This document shows, piece after piece, positions 56,574 to 64,000 of a stretch of 64,000 nucleotides of DNA; the first letter of the stretch is position 1; each line of letters starts with the position of its first letter. The position numbers were made by a program, and so were the translations under genes. The DNA comes from Sphingomonas lenta. GTDB taxonomy: Bacteria; Pseudomonadota; Alphaproteobacteria; Sphingomonadales; Sphingomonadaceae. Location of the stretch: positions 124,001-188,000 of the forward strand of contig NZ_NSLI01000001.1 in assembly GCF_002288825.1 (NCBI RefSeq), read 5' to 3'. The notes below the pieces were generated by a model. That model ran no database searches. It was given only the letters and a program-made list of their open reading frames with translations, and was not told the DNA's origin.

Positions 56574-56709
56574 CCCCTCTCCCGCTTTGGCGGGAGAGGG
56601 ACCGGCGCGTGAGCGCCAGGGCGAGGGCCTGAGCAGGGCGCATCCCGAGGAACAGGCCCTCACCCTGCTGCTTCGCAGCTATCCCTCTTCCGCGAAAGCG
56701 GGAGAGGGG
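56574..56709. repeat. intergenic palindromic repeat, CCCTCTCCCGCTTT family, copy 2
   Basis: A 136-bp element with the same order of modules as 47776-47900: CCCTCTCCCGCTTTGGCGGG, a GGCGC-AGCGCC side hairpin, GCGAGGGCCT, then the mirrored half GGCCCTCACCCTGC... ending CCGCGAAAGCGGGAGAGG. It lies between the UrcA gene and crtX. Confidence 0.88.
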
Positions 56710-56743
56710 TGAAGGAGCGAAAGGACGCGACTTCTATGCCCGT

Positions 56744-58015
56744 TTGAGCGACACGGGCGAGGTGAGCGGGGGAGGCAAGCACATCGCCGTCGTGGCGCCG
56801 CCGGTGCCGGGGCATTTCCGCCCGCTCTCCGTGCTCGCGGAGGCGCTCGGCGAGCGCGGGCACCGCGTCACGTTCGTGCACATGGCGGACGCGCGGGCGC
56901 TGGTCGGCGGCGGGGCCGCGTTTCACGCGGTCGGTCAGGCGGGCTACGGCCCCGGCGCGTTGGAGCGTTACGGCCGGCGGCTCGCGCGCGCATCCGGGCC
57001 GGTCGGCTTGCCCGCGATGATCCGTGCGTCGGCCGGGATCACGCGCATGCTGCTCGACGAGCTGCCAGGGACGCTCGAGCGGATCGGTGCGGAGGCGGTG
57101 GTCGCCGAGGCGGCGGAACCGGCGGGCGCGCTCGTCGCGCGCAAGCTGGGGCTTCCTCACGTCACCAGCCACACCGGCCTGCCACTCAACCGCGAGCCGC
57201 TGGTGCCGCCGCCCTATCTCGGCTGGTCCTACCGCGACGATGCGCGCGGACTGGAGCGGAACGCCTGGGGCTATCGCGTGTCCGACTGGCTGCTCCGGCC
57301 CATCGATGGCGCGGTCGCGCGCGCGGCGGAGGCGTGGGGGCTAGAGCCGGAGCCCGGCTTTTCGCCGCTTCTACAGGTCGCGCAGTGCGTGACCGGTCTC
57401 GACTTCCCGCGTCGCGCGCTGCCGCCGTCGTTCCGTTACTGCGGGCCGTTCCGCGATCCGCCCGAGGCGGCGGACCTGCCCGACGAGCCGCTCGTCTTCT
57501 GCTCGCTCGGCAGCCTGCAGGGCGACCGCCTGAGCGTGTTCCGCGCGATGGCGCGCGCCTGCGCCGACCTGAAGCTCCGCGCCGTGATCGGCCATGGCGG
57601 CCTGTTGTCGGAGGCGGATGCGGCGCGGATCGGCTCGGGCGCGCTGGTGCGGGCTTATTGGCCGCAGGAGGCGGTGCTCGCGCGCTCGGTGGCGGCGGTG
57701 CTGCACGGCGGGTTCAACACCGTCATGGACGCGCTCGCGGCGGGGGTGCCGAGCGTGATCGCGCCCATCGCCTTCGAGCAGCCCGCCACCGCCGCGCGGG
57801 TGGCGCATGCGGGGGCAGGGCGGGTGGTCGGCACGCTCCTCACCCGCGGCGAGATCCGCCGCGAGCTGGAGCGCGTCATCGCCGACCCGAGCTATGCGCG
57901 GGCGGCCGGCGAGCTAGGCGAGGAGATCGCCCGGTCGGGCGGCGCGGCGCTCGCCGCCGACCTGATCGACGAGGCGCTTACGACCGAACGGACGCCGGTG
58001 CACGGGAGCGCCTGA
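56744..58015 (+). CDS. crtX: zeaxanthin glucosyltransferase-like glycosyltransferase
   Basis: A 423-residue GT1 (UGT-like) glycosyltransferase. N-terminal acceptor domain with VVAPPVPGHFRPLSVLAEALGERGH; C-terminal donor domain with LVFCSLGSLQGDR, YWPQEAVLARSVAAVLHGGF and NTVMDALAAGVPSVIAP, the sugar-nucleotide signature. Next to crtW and crtZ it most likely glucosylates hydroxy-carotenoids, as CrtX does. Start is uncertain: TTG 56744 is taken, GTG 56762 is possible, and neither has a good ribosome binding site. It overlaps the end of crtW on the other strand by 38 bp. Confidence 0.85.
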   Translation: MSDTGEVSGGGKHIAVVAPPVPGHFRPLSVLAEALGERGHRVTFVHMADARALVGGGAAFHAVGQAGYGPGALERYGRRLARASGPVGLPAMIRASAGITRMLLDELPGTLERIGAEAVVAEAAEPAGALVARKLGLPHVTSHTGLPLNREPLVPPPYLGWSYRDDARGLERNAWGYRVSDWLLRPIDGAVARAAEAWGLEPEPGFSPLLQVAQCVTGLDFPRRALPPSFRYCGPFRDPPEAADLPDEPLVFCSLGSLQGDRLSVFRAMARACADLKLRAVIGHGGLLSEADAARIGSGALVRAYWPQEAVLARSVAAVLHGGFNTVMDALAAGVPSVIAPIAFEQPATAARVAHAGAGRVVGTLLTRGEIRRELERVIADPSYARAAGELGEEIARSGGAALAADLIDEALTTERTPVHGSA

Positions 58016-58829
58016 ACGCGGGCAGCGCCCACCAAGGCGTGCCGGGCGACAGGTGGTGCTCGTGGTGGTAGCCGCCGAAATGGTAGCAGGTGAGGAGCGA
58101 CAGGATCGGCCCGACCCGCGTCGAGCGCGCGCGGTGCTTGTCGGCGAACGGCTCCTCGTCGTGCCGGTGCGGCAGGTAGGTGCCGAAGAAGAACAGCTGC
58201 AAGAGCGCGGTGAGCGCCGGCAGCGCCCAGAAGATCGCGATGTTCAGGAGCGAGGCCCCGAGCAGCATGTAGGCGATCGCGACGATGGTGATGCGTCCGA
58301 TCTGCGCGTGCGTGTAGTAGGTGCCGAAGAAGCTGAGGAACCAGCGCGGCGCGGAGCGCGGGTGGTCGGCGCTGAAGTCCGGGTCGTCGGCGGTGCCGAC
58401 ATGGCGGTGGTGCAGGTGGTGCTTGGGCTCGAGCCGGCGATAGGAGAGCCCGGCGTACATGCCCAGCGCGACCGTGCCGACGAGGCGGTTCAATCGCGGC
58501 CGGCCCGGCGCGAGGCTGCCGTGCATCGCGTCGTGCGCGACGATGAACAGGCCGGTGGAGAGCCAGGCCTGGATCAGGATGAGCACGGCGGCGGGCAGGA
58601 TGCCGGCCGGCGTCCATTTCCAGAAGAAGATGCCGCCGATGTGGATGGCGAGCCAGGCCGTCGCGATGGCGGCGGCGAGGGTGAGGCCGATCGCGGTCTG
58701 GCGCGGACGCCTTCTACCACCGTCACCCCGGCCTTGAGCCGGGGTCCCGCTTAGTCCTGCAGACAGAGAAGAAGCGGGACCCCGGGTCAAGCCCGGGGTG
58801 ACGAGAGGAGGAGAGGGTCTCTCCGTCAC
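57978..58829 (-). CDS. crtW: beta-carotene ketolase CrtW (with repeat-derived N-terminus)
   Basis: A 283-residue membrane di-iron oxygenase adding 4-keto groups to beta-ionone rings. The histidine boxes are FIVAHDAMHGSLAP, EPKHHLHHRHVGTADDPDF and FGGYHHEHHLSPGTPWW; several hydrophobic helices surround them. The most natural start is the GTG at 58829, overlapping the crtZ stop (GTGA). Residues ~9-36 are then encoded by a palindromic repeat (58721-58803) that has no stop in this frame. With crtZ it would make canthaxanthin/astaxanthin-type products. Phytoene-pathway genes (crtE/B/I/Y) are not in the window. Confidence 0.87.
   Translation of the reverse strand: MTERPSPPLVTPGLTRGPASSLSAGLSGTPAQGRGDGGRRRPRQTAIGLTLAAAIATAWLAIHIGGIFFWKWTPAGILPAAVLILIQAWLSTGLFIVAHDAMHGSLAPGRPRLNRLVGTVALGMYAGLSYRRLEPKHHLHHRHVGTADDPDFSADHPRSAPRWFLSFFGTYYTHAQIGRITIVAIAYMLLGASLLNIAIFWALPALTALLQLFFFGTYLPHRHDEEPFADKHRARSTRVGPILSLLTCYHFGGYHHEHHLSPGTPWWALPAFRRSRAPASVRS
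58721..58803. repeat. palindromic repeat, CGTCAyCCC family, copy 3, inside crtW
   Basis: An 83-bp element with arms CGTCACCCCGGCCTTGAGCC... and ...GGGTCAAGCCCGGGGTGACG, plus an inner AAGCGGGACCCC/GGGGTCCCGCTT pairing. It is the same family as 37871-37976. Unlike the others it lies within an open reading frame, near the 5' end of crtW, immediately after crtZ. Confidence 0.85.
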
Positions 58830-59314
58830 TGCGCGTCCGCCTTCGCCCGCTCGTCGATCGCGCGGAGCTGCGCCTTCAGACGGGCGGGGGAGGGGGCGAA
58901 GAGGAAGCCGTGGCTCACCGTGCCCTCGCGACCCTTCACCGCATGGTGCAGCCGGTGCGCCTGCAGGAGCCGCTTGGCGTAGCCGCGCTTGGGCACCCAG
59001 CGGAAGCCGAAGCGCTGGTGCACAAGCATGTCGTGCACGAACAGGTAGATGAGCCCGTAGACGGTGATCCCCAGCGCCGCCCACCAGATGCGCGGGTACC
59101 AGATGCCGACCGTGAACATGGCGGTGACGACGACGGAGAAGACGGCGGCGTAGAGGTCGTTCTTCTCGACCTTGTGGTCGTGCGGTTCATGGTGGGAGCG
59201 GTGCCAGCCCCAGCCGAGCCGGCCGTGCATGACATATTTGTGCGTGCCCCAAGCGAAGCACTCCATGAACAGCACCATGCCGACGACGATCGTGACTTTT
59301 TCGACCCAGCTCAT
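58826..59314 (-). CDS. crtZ: beta-carotene hydroxylase CrtZ
   Basis: A 162-residue di-iron membrane hydroxylase adding 3-hydroxyl groups to beta-carotene rings. Family histidine motifs: THKYVMHGRLGWGWHRSHHEP, HDMLVHQRFGFRW and AHRLHHAVKGREG, with two to four helices (VTIVVGMVLFMECFAWG; AALGITVYGLIYLFVHD). ATG at 59314, with an in-frame GTG one codon earlier. First of a leftward crtZ-crtW pair; its stop overlaps the crtW GTG. Confidence 0.94.
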   Translation of the reverse strand: MSWVEKVTIVVGMVLFMECFAWGTHKYVMHGRLGWGWHRSHHEPHDHKVEKNDLYAAVFSVVVTAMFTVGIWYPRIWWAALGITVYGLIYLFVHDMLVHQRFGFRWVPKRGYAKRLLQAHRLHHAVKGREGTVSHGFLFAPSPARLKAQLRAIDERAKADAQ

Positions 59315-59429
59315 CACTTTACTTTCCGTTCGCCATCATAACGCTTGCCGCGCCGGACCGCGAGGGTAAGCATCGGCGCGCAGCGCGCGATCGGGGGGTC
59401 GCGCGTCATGATCATAAGGGGTCGGGTCG

Positions 59430-61658
59430 TTGATTGGTAGGTTGGGAAGCGTCGCCGCGCTCGCATTGGGCGTCGCCGGCCTGCACCCCGCGTCCGGGCA
59501 AGCGGTCGAGCAGACCCCGCCCGCGCCCGCCGCCGACCCGTCGACCACCCGTTCCGACGAGCCTGCGCCCACGCCCGGCGTCCCGCCCGCGCAGGACCCG
59601 GCCACGGCCCCGGCGGCGGACTCGCTGCCCCGTCCGGTCCAGACGCCCGCCGCCCCGGCCGCGCCCGGCGCCACCGCGGCCGCGGAGGGCCGGCTGGTGT
59701 ACGAGCCGTCCTTCTTCGCCGCCTTCTCGCCCGCCAACGCGCTCCAGATCATCGAACGCGTGCCCGGCTTCACGCTGGACGAGGGCGACACGGAGGTGCG
59801 CGGCTTCTCTCAGGCGGCGGGCAACGTCGTCATCAACGGCCAGCGGCCGAGCAGCAAGAGCGACACGCTGGAGACGGTGCTCCAGCGCATTCCGGCGACG
59901 CGCGTGCTCCGCGTCGAAGTCGGGCGCGGCGACCTGTTCGGCGCGGAGTATGCGGGCCGGCCGCAAGTCGCCAACCTCGTCCTGAGCGCGGAGGGCGGCG
60001 TCGCGGGGACCGTCGAAGGCACGGTGTCGCGGGACTTTACGGGGCGGTACTTCCCGACCGGCAGCGCGTCGGCGCTGATCCGTCGCGGTCGGTCGAGCTT
60101 CACCGGCGCGGTGGGCGTGGAGAACAGGCAGACCGCCGAGGAAGGGTTCGACCGCATCGCCGAGACGCCGAGCGGGCGCGAGCTCGAGTTCCGCGACAAG
60201 CTCAACCGCTTTCGCGCGCCGAACGGCTACATATCGGGAGCCTGGGAGCATCTGGGCGGCGAAGGCCGCGCCATGCACCTGAACGCGCGCGTGTCGCGCA
60301 ATCGGCAGTCGCTCGACCAGACCAGCCTCGTGTCCTTTCCTACGGGCCCGACGCGCGACGACGCGCTGCTCCAGCGGTACGTGGTGCACGCGCAGGAGCT
60401 GGGCGGCGATTATTCGGTGCCGATGGCGGGCGGTACGATCAAGCTGATCGGCCTCGCGACGCGCCGCCAGCGCGAGTACCAGGACTTCTTCTTCGAAGGC
60501 ATCGGCGACCCTGGTTTCCTCGGCTTCGACCAGCTTGTCGAGCAGGAACGCGACGAGACGCTGGTGCGCGTCGTCTGGAACCGGCCGAACTTGAACGGCT
60601 GGACGGTGGAGACCGGCGTGGAGGGCGTGCTCAACCGGCTCGACAGCCGCACCGACCTGTTCCAACTGGGCGCGGGCGCGCCGGGCGGGCGGGCGCGCAT
60701 CGACCTGCCGATCGACGATGCGGTGGTGGAGGAGTATCGCGGCGAGATCTTTGTGAACGCCGGCCGGCCCCTGTCGAAGAACCTGCGGCTCGACGTCGGA
60801 GTCACGTTCGAGGCGTCCGAGCTGACGGTGACGGGCGACGCGGAGGCGTCGCGCGTGCTCACCTTCCTGAAGCCCCGCGCGACACTCGACTGGCGGCCCG
60901 GCGGCAAGTGGCACGCGCAGCTCTCGGTCAAGCGCACGGTGGCGCAGCTCCAGTTCGAGGACTTCATCAGCGCGGCCGAGCTCGCCAGCGAACGCGTCAA
61001 CGGCGGCAACGCGCAGCTCCAGCCGCAGCGCGCCTGGGAGGGGCTGGCGTTCGTGGAGCGGCCGATCCTGGGCGACGGGCTTGTCCGGCTGGAGCTCGGC
61101 TACAACCGCATCTCGCTGGTGCAGGACCGCGTGCCGACGCCTGAAGGCTTCGACGCGCCGGGCAATCTGGGCGACGGCGAGCTGTTCCTGGCGCGCGGGC
61201 GCGTCGACGCGCCCCTGAAGACGCTAGGCGTGCCCGGCGGGCGGGCGACGCTGTACCTGTCGTACGTCGATACGTCGGTGCGCGACCCGTATACGCAGGA
61301 GTTCCGGCAGTTCTCCGGCACGTCGCCCTTCGTATTCGAGGCGAGCTTCCGCCAGGACCTCAAGCGTTTCGCCTGGGGCTTCTCGCTGGAAGGCGCGGAG
61401 CCGTCGGTCTTCTATCGGCGCGACGAGGAGGATCTGAGCCGGTTCGATTATCCCTATGTCGAGATCTTCGCGGAGTACCGGCCCAGCCCGCGCACCACGA
61501 TCACGCTGGGGATCGACAACCTGACGAACGCGGCGGGTTATCGCGAGCGCACCTTCTTCTTTCCCGACCGCCGCACGCGCGAGCCGTCGCTCTTCGAGCT
61601 GCGCAAGCGCAACGAGCACCTGCTGCCCTACGTCACGCTGAAGCACCAGTTCGGGTAA
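59430..61658 (+). CDS. TonB-dependent receptor-like outer-membrane protein
   Basis: A 742-residue exported protein. A signal peptide (LGSVAALALGVAGLHPASG) is followed by a ~65-residue Pro/Ala/Thr-rich segment, a plug domain (about 100-200: IIERVPGFTLDEGDTEVRGF, VVINGQRPSSKSDTLETVL, IPATRVLRVEVGRGD) and a beta-barrel with alternating hydrophobic strands ending YVTLKHQFG, whose terminal Phe-Gly is outer-membrane-like. Iron or sugar specificity cannot be told. TTG start at 59430 after AAGGGG. It diverges from crtZ and converges with the MFS gene 4 bp away. Confidence 0.85.
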   Translation: MIGRLGSVAALALGVAGLHPASGQAVEQTPPAPAADPSTTRSDEPAPTPGVPPAQDPATAPAADSLPRPVQTPAAPAAPGATAAAEGRLVYEPSFFAAFSPANALQIIERVPGFTLDEGDTEVRGFSQAAGNVVINGQRPSSKSDTLETVLQRIPATRVLRVEVGRGDLFGAEYAGRPQVANLVLSAEGGVAGTVEGTVSRDFTGRYFPTGSASALIRRGRSSFTGAVGVENRQTAEEGFDRIAETPSGRELEFRDKLNRFRAPNGYISGAWEHLGGEGRAMHLNARVSRNRQSLDQTSLVSFPTGPTRDDALLQRYVVHAQELGGDYSVPMAGGTIKLIGLATRRQREYQDFFFEGIGDPGFLGFDQLVEQERDETLVRVVWNRPNLNGWTVETGVEGVLNRLDSRTDLFQLGAGAPGGRARIDLPIDDAVVEEYRGEIFVNAGRPLSKNLRLDVGVTFEASELTVTGDAEASRVLTFLKPRATLDWRPGGKWHAQLSVKRTVAQLQFEDFISAAELASERVNGGNAQLQPQRAWEGLAFVERPILGDGLVRLELGYNRISLVQDRVPTPEGFDAPGNLGDGELFLARGRVDAPLKTLGVPGGRATLYLSYVDTSVRDPYTQEFRQFSGTSPFVFEASFRQDLKRFAWGFSLEGAEPSVFYRRDEEDLSRFDYPYVEIFAEYRPSPRTTITLGIDNLTNAAGYRERTFFFPDRRTREPSLFELRKRNEHLLPYVTLKHQFG

Positions 61659-61662
61659 GGCG

Positions 61663-63288
61663 TCAGCTCCGCTCGTCGAGCTTCCTGAGCAACGCCTCGA
61701 ATTCGTCGTCCGGGATCGGCTCGAATGTCGCGTCGAGCAGCGTGCCGACCGCCTCCGACGCGGCCGCGGGCTGCTTCACGTCGCGGTGGCGCTCGAACAG
61801 CGACTCCAGCACGAAGCGCGTGCCCTCGCGCGATTTGATGAGCGCGCCCGCCGGGAAGGCGAGCGCCTGGCGCACGCCCGCCACCGAGGAAGCGTTGCGA
61901 AGGTTGTAGCGCGCCTGAGCGACGATGTGGTCGACGACCTCGCGGCCCTCGACCGAACCCGGCTCGTCGACCGCCGCCAGCCGGTGGAGCGCGTACAGGC
62001 CGAGCGCGGCGGCAAGCAGGAAAAAGAACTCCCAGTGCGCCACGCCCACGCCGAACAGCTCGGCCGTGCCGCTCGGCCCCGTCCAGTCGAGCGACAGGGT
62101 GAGCTGACGGCGCGCGAAGAAATCGGTGAGCCAGCCGCCGACGATCGGCGCTGTGCCGGACGCGAGCGCGCCCACCAGCGCGTTGGTCGCCATGTACCCG
62201 GTGGCGGCGCCCGCAGGGCTCAGCTTGATGACGATATTGTTCGTCGCCAGCCCCACGCCCGCCTGCGCCGCGCCCATGAGAACGTGCAGCAGCACCAGAT
62301 AGCCCGCACGGGTCCATGCACCCTCGAACTCGCTCGCGAACGCCATGGCGGCGATGCAGAGGAGGTAGAGCGGCGAGGCGACCGCGAGGACCGACTTGTT
62401 CGCGAACCGGTCGGACAGCCGTCCCCAGCCGCGCACCACCGCGACGTTCGCGAGCTGGCTCACCACCGACAGGATCAGCACGAAGCCCATGCTGAAACCG
62501 AGCTCGCGCACGAAATAGACGGTGAAGAACGGCGTGGCGAGGTTCACCGCGAACTGCCAGCTTGCGAGATAGCGGAGCACGCGCTGGAAGTTTACGTCGC
62601 GCAGAGGCTGCAGGAGCAGGCGGCGCAGCGAGGGCGCGCCGGCCGGCGACGGCATGCGCGGTTCGGGCACGCGCGCGAGCGCGGCGGTGCTGACCAGCCC
62701 GCACAGGAAGCCGACGGCGTAGAGCGACGCGTAGACGCGGTCGCCCGCCGCTTCCGACCCCGTCGCGCGCTGCAACGCCCAGGCCGCGCCCACCGTCGCC
62801 GCCGCGCTTACGGCCGTCCCGTACAGGTTGCGCCGCGAGAAGAAGGCGCCCAGCCGATCCTGCGGCAGGAGGTCGCGCATCCAGCTGTTCCAGCTGCACG
62901 AGCCCACCGCGTTCAGCCCGTAATGGATCAGCGCCGCCAGGATCAGCACAGCGGCGGCCGCGTCGCGGTCGGGGATGAAGGGGACGAGCGCGTAGATCGG
63001 CAGCGCCAGCCTGGCGGTGAAGACGCATGCGACCGAGATGAGCCGCCGTCGCCGAACGCGCTCGACCAGCGTCACCGCGGGCGCTTGCAGGATCTGGGTA
63101 AGGAGCGGGATAGCGGCAAGGACGCCGATCTGCAGGTTGCTCGCGCCGATGTGGATCGCGAGCGCGAGCAGCACCACGCCGGAATTCAACGCGCCGATCG
63201 CGGTCGCGAAGGCGGCGTCGATCAGCAGGTTGCGCAATCCCCGCTCGCGCTCGGTCGCGGAGACCTCGGCCTGTGGTGAAAGGATCAT
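61663..63288 (-). CDS. MFS transporter with long cytoplasmic C-terminal tail
   Basis: A 541-residue major facilitator with about twelve helices (first IDAAFATAIGALNSGVVLLALAIHI; later FFLLAAALGLYALH). Loop LVERVRRRRLISVACVFTARLALP corresponds to the motif-A region. After the last helix (about residue 430) comes a ~95-residue soluble tail (GREVVDHIVAQARYNLRN...FEALLRKLDERS), unusual for MFS. Substrate unknown. ATG at 63288. Converges with the TonB-type receptor and precedes nothing on its strand within 50 bp except moaC upstream. Confidence 0.88.
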   Translation of the reverse strand: MILSPQAEVSATERERGLRNLLIDAAFATAIGALNSGVVLLALAIHIGASNLQIGVLAAIPLLTQILQAPAVTLVERVRRRRLISVACVFTARLALPIYALVPFIPDRDAAAAVLILAALIHYGLNAVGSCSWNSWMRDLLPQDRLGAFFSRRNLYGTAVSAAATVGAAWALQRATGSEAAGDRVYASLYAVGFLCGLVSTAALARVPEPRMPSPAGAPSLRRLLLQPLRDVNFQRVLRYLASWQFAVNLATPFFTVYFVRELGFSMGFVLILSVVSQLANVAVVRGWGRLSDRFANKSVLAVASPLYLLCIAAMAFASEFEGAWTRAGYLVLLHVLMGAAQAGVGLATNNIVIKLSPAGAATGYMATNALVGALASGTAPIVGGWLTDFFARRQLTLSLDWTGPSGTAELFGVGVAHWEFFFLLAAALGLYALHRLAAVDEPGSVEGREVVDHIVAQARYNLRNASSVAGVRQALAFPAGALIKSREGTRFVLESLFERHRDVKQPAAASEAVGTLLDATFEPIPDDEFEALLRKLDERS

Positions 63289-63337
63289 GAAGGGCGGCTC
63301 GGGGAGGGACGGCGAAGCGCGCGCCTAATATATCGGA

Positions 63338-63808
63338 TCAATCCGCTGTCCAGTCCCCGGACCGCCCGCCCGACTTGGCGAGAAGGCGCACGCCGCCGAT
63401 CTCCATGCCGCGGTCGAGCGCCTTGGCCATGTCGTAGATCGTGAGCAGCGCGACGGAGACGGCGGTCAGCGCCTCCATCTCCACGCCCGTCTTGCCGTCG
63501 GTCGAAACGGTGGCGTTGGCGGTGACGCCCGTGTCGTCAGGCACGACGTCGAGCGTGACCGAGGTCAGCGGCAGCGGATGGCAGAGCGGGATCAGATCGC
63601 TCGTGCGCTTGGCCCCCATGATCCCGGCCACGCGCGCGACGGCGAGCACGTCGCCCTTCTTCACCGCGCCCTCGCGGATCGCGGCGGCGGCTTGCGGCGA
63701 CATGGTGATCCGTCCGGTCGCGGTCGCCTCGCGCCGGGTGATCGCTTTGCCGGCGACGTCCACCATCCGCGCCGCGCCGCTCTCGTCGAGGTGGGTGAGC
63801 CCGCTCAT
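63338..63808 (-). CDS. moaC: cyclic pyranopterin monophosphate synthase MoaC
   Basis: A 156-residue molybdopterin-pathway enzyme converting the MoaA product to cyclic pyranopterin monophosphate. Conserved stretches: [67 protein letters not shown] and the closing [10 protein letters not shown] with catalytic Lys. ATG at 63808 overlaps the trpC stop (ATGA). Ordinarily moeA follows; here an 8-kb block intervenes. Confidence 0.97.
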   Translation of the reverse strand: MSGLTHLDESGAARMVDVAGKAITRREATATGRITMSPQAAAAIREGAVKKGDVLAVARVAGIMGAKRTSDLIPLCHPLPLTSVTLDVVPDDTGVTANATVSTDGKTGVEMEALTAVSVALLTIYDMAKALDRGMEIGGVRLLAKSGGRSGDWTAD

Positions 63809-64000
63809 CCCACCAGCGCCCGCGTCGCGGCGGCGACGTCCGGCTGCCGCATCAGGCTCTCGCCAATTAGGAAGCAGCGGATGCCGTGCTCGGCCATCGC
63901 GTCCAGGTCGGCGCGCGTCGTGAGGCCGCTCTCGGCGATGAAGGTGCAGCCTTCGGGTGCGTGCGCGACGAGCTCGTAGGTCCTGGCGAAGTCGACGGTG
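63805..64000 (-). CDS. trpC: indole-3-glycerol phosphate synthase, C-terminal part
   Basis: Partial gene entering from the right edge; only the last 64 codons are visible. The translated end contains [45 protein letters not shown], read here in pieces: the phosphate-binding ESGL and FLIGESLMR motifs are those of TrpC, a TIM-barrel enzyme of tryptophan synthesis. The stop overlaps the moaC start, so trpC and moaC are coupled, as in other sphingomonads. Confidence 0.92.
   Translation of the reverse strand, partial: TVDFARTYELVAHAPEGCTFIAESGLTTRADLDAMAEHGIRCFLIGESLMRQPDVAAATRALVG

Overview
This window is chromosomal DNA from a very GC-rich alphaproteobacterium, almost certainly a member of the Sphingomonadales (Sphingomonas-like). 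Indicators are the gene order gap-pgk-class I aldolase-thiE, a contiguous nuoA-N operon followed by birA-coaX-RNase J-DUF1467, the zapA-6S RNA-formyl-THF cyclo-ligase order, the trpC-moaC / moeA-lexA-comEC-gltX-gltA neighbourhood, a UrcA-family protein and a ketocarotenoid cluster (crtX, crtW, crtZ). Genes are tightly packed, with many ATGA/GTGA/TTGA overlaps and frequent GTG or TTG starts.

Layout. 1-7.2 kb: a truncated amidase and lipid/acyl genes (FadJ-type multifunctional beta-oxidation enzyme, SxxK serine hydrolase, acyl-CoA ligase, AIM24-family protein). 7.2-11.2 kb: PRC-barrel protein, SIMPL lipoprotein, glycerol kinase, AI-2E/PerM transporter, tRNA-Asp. 11.3-13.2 kb: a leftward block with zapA, a 6S RNA with its own sigma70-like promoter, 5-formyl-THF cyclo-ligase, DUF2842 and DoxX. 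13.4-22.8 kb: lower glycolysis (gap, pgk, aldolase) with thiE, a MOSC protein, a MazF-type toxin-antitoxin pair and an SDR, then two cell-wall enzymes, EF-P and an inositol monophosphatase. 22.9-37.8 kb: the 14-subunit complex I operon, with one extra small coiled-coil gene between nuoF and nuoG. 38-41.5 kb: birA, coaX, RNase J, DUF1467.

41.5-47.8 kb is the least explained part. It holds a large membrane-anchored coiled-coil protein, an HPt-like protein without the phosphorylatable histidine, a two-part membrane protein that looks like a degenerate nucleotidyltransferase fused to a degenerate CDP-alcohol transferase, a DUF2336 protein, and a histidine-kinase-like protein whose H-box histidine is missing but whose ATP-binding boxes are intact. 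CtrA-like half-sites lie in front of two of these transcription units. I regard this as the best candidate for an undescribed regulatory module.

48-55 kb: gltA, gltX, comEC, lexA (with two overlapping alphaproteobacterial SOS boxes) and moeA. 55.2-63.3 kb: LysR regulator, UrcA protein, crtX, crtW, crtZ, a TonB-type outer-membrane protein and an MFS transporter. This block sits between moeA and moaC-trpC, which look like the two halves of one ancestral operon, so it is probably an insertion. Several families of palindromic intergenic repeats punctuate gene ends, and one copy lies inside the crtW reading frame.
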